Below are positions 15,658 to 20,192 of a stretch of 20,192 nt of DNA, piece by piece. The first letter of the stretch is position 1. Each line of letters starts with the position of its first letter. Source of the stretch: an uncultured Actinomycetes bacterium. Its GTDB lineage: Bacteria; Actinomycetota; Acidimicrobiia; Acidimicrobiales; Microtrichaceae. The position numbers and the translations under genes are program-made. The notes under the pieces are model-generated. The model searched no databases. It worked only from the letters and a program-made list of their open reading frames with translations, and was not told where the DNA came from. The stretch covers positions 1 to 20,192 of the forward strand of contig CAJANQ010000233.1 in NCBI GenBank assembly GCA_903941145.1. The letters run 5' to 3'.

Positions 15658-16215
15658 CTAGAGCATCTTGGCGTTGGCGAACACGGCGCGGACCTTGGGC
15701 TCGAAGTGCTCGAGCGGGTAGGTCTCGCCGTCCGGGTCGAACGCCCGCTGGTCCCACTCGTCGGCGAACTGCTCGGCGAGCGCCCACTCCTCGTCGCTCA
15801 GCGCGTCACGGTGCTGCTCTCGAGCGTCGGGGTTGGCCCCGAGGTGCTCGTAGTAGTGCTTCCCCTGAAAGTCCTGGTGCACGAGGATCATCGTGAACAC
15901 CTCGGGGCGCACGTAGGGCCGCAGGATCTCGGCCGCGATCCGCGGGTGGTTGGGCACGGAGATGAGCTTGCCGATGTCGTGGCAGAGCGCCGCAACGACC
16001 ACCTCGTCGTCGGCGCCGGCCTGCTCGGCGAGCGTCGCGGTCTGCAGGCCGTGCACCAGCTGGTTGCAGGAGAAGCCGTCCTGGATCGACTCCAGGCGCC
16101 GCAGCATGTCCAGGATCCCCTCGGCCACGCGGGGCTGCGCCGCGATGGTCTCGGTGATGATCAGGTTCCACTGCTCGGCGGTGGACTCGTCCATACGGGT
16201 GAAGCTCGTCGTCAT
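15658..16215 (-). CDS. HD-domain protein, PhnZ/MIOX-like putative diiron oxygenase
   Basis: The 185-residue HD-superfamily protein resembles PhnZ-type mixed-valence diiron oxygenases more than phosphohydrolases. Candidate metal ligands in order are H55 (QLVHGLQTA), H79 and D80 (CHDIGKL), H90 (NHPRIAAE), H113 (LVHQDFQGKHYY) and D155 (EWDQRAFDP), the full H-HD-H-H-D set. The stretch ATLAEQAGADDEVVVAAL before the HD pair is characteristic of that group. PhnZ cleaves 2-amino-1-hydroxyethylphosphonate, MIOX oxidises myo-inositol; the substrate here is unknown and no phosphonate genes are near. ATG 16215 starts the frame; an in-frame GTG at 16245 is possible, and neither has a clear ribosome site. 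It is divergent from the cutinase gene. Confidence 0.82.
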   Translation of the reverse strand: MTTSFTRMDESTAEQWNLIITETIAAQPRVAEGILDMLRRLESIQDGFSCNQLVHGLQTATLAEQAGADDEVVVAALCHDIGKLISVPNHPRIAAEILRPYVRPEVFTMILVHQDFQGKHYYEHLGANPDAREQHRDALSDEEWALAEQFADEWDQRAFDPDGETYPLEHFEPKVRAVFANAKML

Positions 16216-16318
16216 GGCCACATGATGCCGCGGCTCCGACGCCACGGCTAGGGCACCGGTCCGGCAGACGGTGGAGCCGGTGGTGGACCCGACGAGCGTG
16301 TTCTCCTACCGTCGCACC

Positions 16319-16390
16319 GTGACCACCAGCAGGGCCGTGACCTCCAGCAGGGACGTGACCACCGGCAGGACCGTGACGATCCGCCGGACG
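16319..16390 (+). repeat. Four tandem 18-bp repeats at the cutinase start
   Basis: Units begin at 16319, 16337, 16355 and 16373, each starting GTGAC; the first three share GTGACCTCCAGCAGGGAC with two or three changes and the fourth is more diverged. Every unit carries a GTG in the cutinase frame, and the first three carry an AGGG or AGGA just ahead of the next GTG. As coding sequence they would give a hydrophilic V-T-x-x-R-x repeat. Confidence 0.85.
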
Positions 16391-17233
16391 CTGACGACCG
16401 TGCTCGCGGCCGGCCTCCTGCTGGCCGCCGCCTGCACCCCCATGGCCAGCCGCGGACAGTTCGCCGTCCCGGACGGACCGTGCGCCGACGCCACGATGCT
16501 CTGGGCCCGCGGCAGCTCGATGGCCGTCCGCAGCGGGGAGGCTCGTGCCGCGCAGCGCCGGTTCCGCGACGGCATGGCAGCAGAGGCCCCCGGCCTCACC
16601 GCCGCCACCCTCGAGCTGGGCGACCTGGACGCCGACGGCACCGTCGACGAGGGCGGGTACCCGGCAGTCCCGGGCGGTCTCATGGCCGGACTCGACACCC
16701 GCGCCGACCCCGCCAAGGACCTCCCCGTCATCGGCGGGTTCAACGAGTCCGTGCGGCTCGGCGCCGACGAGCTCGTCAGCGTGCTCGGCACGCTCAGTGC
16801 GCGCTGCCCAGAACAGGCCTTCGTGGTGGCCGGCATCTCGCAGGGGGCCGAGGCCGTCATGCGTGGACTGGCCCTGCTGCCGCCCGAGCTCATGGCCAAG
16901 GTCGCGGCGGTCCACGTCTTCGGCGACCCCGGGTTCGTGGTCGGCCCGTGGATGGTGGCGCCCGACACCGAGATCCCGTCGGGCCACGGGATCCTGGGGC
17001 CGCGCAGCCCCTACGTGCCGGTCCCGCTCGAGCCACGCACCACCAGCTGGTGCGCCCAGTTCGACGGCGTCTGCACGGGTCAGTTCTGGCTGGCGGTCCT
17101 GGACGCCGTCAAGGAGTGCCCGAAGTACCGGGAGCTCCCCGTGTGCTCACGGCGCCACACCGACTACGACTACTGGGCGTTCGAGCCGGCCATGCAGGCG
17201 GCGGCCCGGTCGGTGCTCAGCCTGCGGGGGTGA
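16373..17233 (+). CDS. Cutinase-family lipoprotein (serine esterase)
   Basis: This is a secreted alpha/beta-hydrolase of the cutinase family, which hydrolyses ester bonds in polyesters, lipids or cutin-like polymers. From GTG 16373 the product is 286 residues with a compact lipoprotein signal: basic MTIRRTLTT, hydrophobic VLAAGLLLAAA, then lipobox C21. WARGSSM follows the family start, and the nucleophile is S156 in GISQG. The likely triad partners are D231 (FDGVCTG) and H262 (RRHTDYDYW). Cysteines around these sites probably form disulfides. The frame is open back to GTG 16271, and GTGs at 16319, 16337 and 16355 are alternative starts within the repeats; I preferred 16373 because it gives a normal signal peptide. 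The stop overlaps the end of the convergent P450 gene by 17 bases. Confidence 0.87.
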   Translation: MTIRRTLTTVLAAGLLLAAACTPMASRGQFAVPDGPCADATMLWARGSSMAVRSGEARAAQRRFRDGMAAEAPGLTAATLELGDLDADGTVDEGGYPAVPGGLMAGLDTRADPAKDLPVIGGFNESVRLGADELVSVLGTLSARCPEQAFVVAGISQGAEAVMRGLALLPPELMAKVAAVHVFGDPGFVVGPWMVAPDTEIPSGHGILGPRSPYVPVPLEPRTTSWCAQFDGVCTGQFWLAVLDAVKECPKYRELPVCSRRHTDYDYWAFEPAMQAAARSVLSLRG

Positions 17234-18404
17234 ACCGCACCGGCAGCGACGACCACCCGGTCACGTTGCCGCTGTGGAACCGCACCTTGGTGTCGTGGTC
17301 GACGTCGATGTCGGGCATGCGGCGGAGGATCTCCTCGAGAGCCACCCGACCTTCCATGCGGGCGAGCTGCGCGCCCAGGCAGTAGTGCGCGCCGTAGCCA
17401 AAGGCCAAGTTCCGCTCGGGCCGGCGGGTGATGTCGAACACCTCGGCGGTCGGCCCGAACTCCCGCTCGTCGTGGTTGGCGGCGCCGATCAGCATGAGCA
17501 CCGAGTCACCTTCGTGCATGGTCTGACCGTGGATGGTGTGGGTGCGGCTGCAGGTCCGGTGCATGTACTGCGTCGAGTTGTGGAACCGCAGCACTTCTTC
17601 GACTGCTCCGGGGATCAGTCCGGGGTCGGCGACGAGCAGGTCGCGCTGGTCCTGGTGCCGAGACAGCAGCTCGACGGCGTTGGCCACCATCTTGGTGGTG
17701 GTCTCGTGCCCGGCCACCACGAAGAGCACGCAGAAGCCGAGGAGCTCCTTGTCCGTCAGCGGCCGACCATCCAGGTCCACCTGGGCCAGCTCGGTGAACA
17801 GGCCCTCGCCCTGGCCGTCCCGGCGACGCGCCATGTCCGCGTCGAAGTAGACGACGAGCTCGAGCATGCCCTCGATCGCTTCGTCGGGGATCTTGGCCTG
17901 CCCGTCCTCTCGGACCAGGAGCTTGTCGGCATAGTGGCGGAGTTCGTCGCGGTCACCCTCGGGCACACCGAGCACGGCCGAGATCACGTCCATCGGGAAC
18001 GGCCCGGTGAGCTCCGACACCAGGTCGGCCTGACCGTCCTTGATGAACGAGTCGATGTAGCCAGAGATGATGTCGCGAGTGGTCTGCTCGAGGAGCGCGA
18101 CCTTCCGGCCGGTGAACACACGGTTGACGGTCTTGCGGAGGGCGGTGTGATCCGGCGGGTCGACCTCGATCATCATCGCCGCGCCCCGGGCGCCACCGCG
18201 GCGGGCCTCGAGGGCAATGCCCTCGGACGAGATGAACGTCTCGTAGTCGCGGAAGCCTTCGAGGACGTCGTCGAACCGGCTGAGTACCCAGAACTCCAGC
18301 TCGTCGTTCCAGTACGCGGGCGCCTCGTCGCGCAGTCGCCGGTAGGTCTCATACGGGTTCTCGTGGTGGGAGAACGAGTACGGGTTGTAGACGAGCTCGG
18401 TCAT
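17217..18404 (-). CDS. Cytochrome P450
   Basis: This soluble bacterial class I P450 (395 residues) is a heme-thiolate monooxygenase needing ferredoxin and reductase, neither of which is encoded here. Landmarks are MIEVDPPDHTALRKTVNRVFT, the I-helix oxygen-binding VVAGHETTT, the K-helix ExxR (EEVLRF) and the heme loop FGYGAHYCLGAQLAR with axial ligand C342. The sequence resembles actinobacterial P450s acting on steroid or terpenoid-like molecules, but the substrate cannot be read from it. ATG 18404 overlaps the TGA of the upstream dehydrogenase by one base (TGATG), so translation is coupled. The 3' end overlaps the convergent cutinase gene by 17 bases. Confidence 0.95.
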   Translation of the reverse strand: MTELVYNPYSFSHHENPYETYRRLRDEAPAYWNDELEFWVLSRFDDVLEGFRDYETFISSEGIALEARRGGARGAAMMIEVDPPDHTALRKTVNRVFTGRKVALLEQTTRDIISGYIDSFIKDGQADLVSELTGPFPMDVISAVLGVPEGDRDELRHYADKLLVREDGQAKIPDEAIEGMLELVVYFDADMARRRDGQGEGLFTELAQVDLDGRPLTDKELLGFCVLFVVAGHETTTKMVANAVELLSRHQDQRDLLVADPGLIPGAVEEVLRFHNSTQYMHRTCSRTHTIHGQTMHEGDSVLMLIGAANHDEREFGPTAEVFDITRRPERNLAFGYGAHYCLGAQLARMEGRVALEEILRRMPDIDVDHDTKVRFHSGNVTGWSSLPVRFTPAG

Positions 18405-19315
18405 CAGATTCCCATCACGTGAGGGGGCGGCAGCTGGGCCTGGCCGACGGCGTCGGCCCGGCGGCGGAGCAGCTCAGCGCTGGCCCCGAGCTCCTTGGCG
18501 ATCAGGAAGTCTCGCTGGGCGGCACCCGCCACGGCGAACCGTCCGAGCTCAGGCAGGTCGGCCACTGGCGGCTCCTTGCCGGTCGCCTGCGCCACCCGCT
18601 CCTTGAGCTGGTCGAACGTCATGGACGCGCGGCCGGTGCCGTCGCCGGTCCGTTCCAGCTCTGCGGGCCGGTTGCGGGCCGCGGTGTAGAGGCCCGTATC
18701 CATGAGACCGCCCGACGGGTAGAAGACCGATGCCCGGACCTGGGTCTCCTGGGCCACCAGGTTGTGCTGCAGCGACTCGGCGAAACAGCTGACCGCCGCC
18801 TTGGAGGCCGCGTAGACCGACGCCGTCGGCACCGGCGCGATGCCGCCGTCCTTGGAGCCGGTGAGGACGACCTGGCCGGGGACCCCCGACTCGATCATGC
18901 GGGGCACGAACGCCGACACGCCGATGCCGATGCCCACCACGTTGACGCCCAGGCACCAGCGCCAGTCGTTGGGCTCCTGCTGCCACGGCAGTCCCCCGCC
19001 GCCCGAGGTCACCCCGGCGTTGAGGAACAGGAAGTTGCAGCGGCCGTGCTCGGAGAACACCCGGTCGGCCAGCGCCGCGGTGGCGGCCTCGTCGGTCACG
19101 TCGAGGACCGCACCGACGACCGGCCCACGGTCGGCCAGCTCGGCGACGGCTGCCTCGAGCGCCACCTGCTCGACGTCGGCGACGTAGACGGTCGCGCCCT
19201 GGTCGAGGAGCGCCTCGACGACCACGCGGCCGATGCCGCTGGCACCGCCGGTGACGACGGCGACGGCGCCGTCGACCGAGATCGGCCCGACGTCAGAGGT
19301 GGTCACGGTGTCCAT
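18404..19315 (-). CDS. Short-chain dehydrogenase/reductase
   Basis: This NAD(P)-dependent oxidoreductase of the classical SDR fold oxidises or reduces alcohol/carbonyl groups. In the 303-residue protein the cofactor motif is TGGASGIG at 22-29 and D47 after the second strand suggests NAD preference. LNAGV is at 98-102, and the catalytic residues are S154 (LTGSKDG), Y168 and K172 (YAASK). A C-terminal extension of about 60 residues beyond the core (from about 240) may cover the active site. ATG 19315 begins 4 bases after the amidohydrolase stop; the longer frame to 19342 would start inside that gene without support. It is the middle gene of the amidohydrolase-SDR-P450 operon and probably works on the same substrate pathway. 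Confidence 0.93.
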   Translation of the reverse strand: MDTVTTSDVGPISVDGAVAVVTGGASGIGRVVVEALLDQGATVYVADVEQVALEAAVAELADRGPVVGAVLDVTDEAATAALADRVFSEHGRCNFLFLNAGVTSGGGGLPWQQEPNDWRWCLGVNVVGIGIGVSAFVPRMIESGVPGQVVLTGSKDGGIAPVPTASVYAASKAAVSCFAESLQHNLVAQETQVRASVFYPSGGLMDTGLYTAARNRPAELERTGDGTGRASMTFDQLKERVAQATGKEPPVADLPELGRFAVAGAAQRDFLIAKELGASAELLRRRADAVGQAQLPPPHVMGI

Positions 19316-19319
19316 GGGC

Positions 19320-20192
19320 TCAGCCCTTCCAGTCCATGCCATGGGCGTCGAACCACCAGCGGGCGGTCCGGATCGCGTCGTCAGGCGTGCGCAGGCCCAG
19401 GTCCTGGTTGAGCGAGGTCGGCGTGGGGCCGACCCGGGACGCGATCTCGTTGAGGCCGTCGACGTCGAGGTCGTAGCACTTCATCGCGTTGAGCCCCAGT
19501 AGCAGCCGGGTGTCCTCGACCGACACCTGCTGGAAGTCGGTCGACAACCGTTCCTTGGTGTGGGGCCAGGAACCCTCCGGGTGCGGGTAGTCGGTGCCCC
19601 ACATGAGGCAGTCGACCCCGTTCATGTGCCGGCGGCGGATCTCCTCCGGGTTCATGGTGGAGGCCCCGATGAAGACGTTCTCGCCGAAGTACTCCGACGG
19701 GAGACGGGAGATGAGGCCCTTGGTCCGGGAGGCCAGCTTCTTCACCTTGAAGTTGGCGCCGAACGTGGTGTCGGCCTTCCAGAGCAGGTCGCCGAGCCAG
19801 TAGGAGCCGCACTCCACCACGGCGTACTTGAGGCCGGGGAACTTGTCGAACTTCCCCGACAGCAGCAGCTGCCAAAGGATGCGGTGCGTCCAGAACGGCA
19901 CCTCGAGCACGAACTGTGCCCAGTTGTCGTTGTAGGAGGGCCAGTCGCCCTCGCCCGAGTGCGTATGGACCACCAGGCCGGCCTCGGCGCACACCTGCCA
20001 GAACGGGTCGTAGACCGGGTGTCCGTACGACGGCTTGTCGTGCCACATCGTCGGGACCATGACGCCCTTGATGCCGGGCATCCCGGCCAGCGCCTCGACC
20101 TCCTTGACCGCACGCTCCGGGTCGAAGATGAGCGGCACTAGGGCCACCCCGGCGCGGCGGACCGGGTTGGTGGCGCAGAACTCCACCAGCCA
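19320..20192 (-). CDS. Amidohydrolase 2 family protein, partial
   Basis: This is the C-terminal 290 codons (stop at 19320) of an Amidohydro_2 (TIM-barrel, metal-dependent) hydrolase or decarboxylase; the N-terminus lies beyond the right edge and the frame is open to it. Seen are GIKGVMVPTMW, GLVVHTHSGEGDWPS (a metal-ligand His region), LKYAVVECGSYWLGDL and MWGTDYPHPEGSWPHT, where the Asp is the usual C-terminal metal ligand. Family members include ACMSD-type decarboxylases and hydrolases of ring-cleavage products; in actinobacteria many sit in catabolic clusters with SDRs and P450s, as here. It is the first visible gene of the operon, followed after 4 bases by the SDR gene. Confidence 0.9.
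   Translation of the reverse strand, partial: WLVEFCATNPVRRAGVALVPLIFDPERAVKEVEALAGMPGIKGVMVPTMWHDKPSYGHPVYDPFWQVCAEAGLVVHTHSGEGDWPSYNDNWAQFVLEVPFWTHRILWQLLLSGKFDKFPGLKYAVVECGSYWLGDLLWKADTTFGANFKVKKLASRTKGLISRLPSEYFGENVFIGASTMNPEEIRRRHMNGVDCLMWGTDYPHPEGSWPHTKERLSTDFQQVSVEDTRLLLGLNAMKCYDLDVDGLNEIASRVGPTPTSLNQDLGLRTPDDAIRTARWWFDAHGMDWKG

Noticed and set aside
16271..16372. N-terminal extension of the cutinase from GTG 16271
   Set aside because: It would place about 34 hydrophilic residues, with repeat-encoded AGG arginines, before the lipoprotein signal. It is kept as an alternative, not as the main call.

Overview
The window is very GC-rich and gene-dense and looks like an actinobacterial chromosome. 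The closest fit is a free-living lineage such as the Acidimicrobiia, but that placement is inference from gene content. Support comes from a GroEL2-type chaperonin with a GGM tail under CIRCE control, a CysO-like sulfur carrier, a DUF427 protein, a LytR_C-domain protein, a cutinase-like lipoprotein and a palindrome matching the Gram-positive/actinobacterial LexA box. Almost all genes lie on the minus strand. No rRNA, tRNA, CRISPR array, IS element or phage gene was seen.

Layout. Positions 1-3493 (minus) hold a TauE/SafE-type permease, FdhD and a large FdhF/YdeP-family molybdopterin oxidoreductase that runs off the left edge; they form one transcription unit. Positions 3600-5225 are groL, preceded by two tandem CIRCE operators and a candidate promoter (5287-5345). 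Positions 5396-6748 carry a CysO-like sulfur carrier and a short glycerate 2-kinase. At 6804 a plus-strand GT20 enzyme (trehalose-6-phosphate synthase-like) converges on otsB (8256-9032).

Positions 8256-13433 are a continuous minus-strand run: MoxR-type AAA+ ATPase, HExxH metallopeptidase/VWA protein, a 327-residue protein of unknown family with a cysteine cluster, DUF427 protein, LytR_C membrane protein and OtsB. The first three genes overlap by 4 bases at each junction and the fourth follows after 4 bases. A perfect CGAAC-N4-GTTCG palindrome sits 35 bases before the first start codon, so the set may be under LexA/SOS control. This is the most interesting system here.

Positions 13558-14430 are a pirin. 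Positions 14627-15295 (plus) are a small secreted Gly/His-rich protein. Positions 15388-15501 (minus) are a 37-residue zinc-ribbon protein, preceded by an ordered set of four 10-bp motif copies (15533-15639). Positions 15658-16215 are an HD-domain protein with all six metal ligands of the PhnZ/MIOX-type diiron oxygenases. Positions 16373-17233 (plus) are a cutinase-like lipoprotein whose start region is made of four 18-bp repeats. Positions 17217-20192 (minus) are a tightly packed amidohydrolase - short-chain dehydrogenase - cytochrome P450 operon, probably catabolic; the amidohydrolase runs off the right edge. No gene-free stretch exceeds 300 bases. The longest is 14431-14626, which should hold the divergent pirin and secreted-protein promoters.
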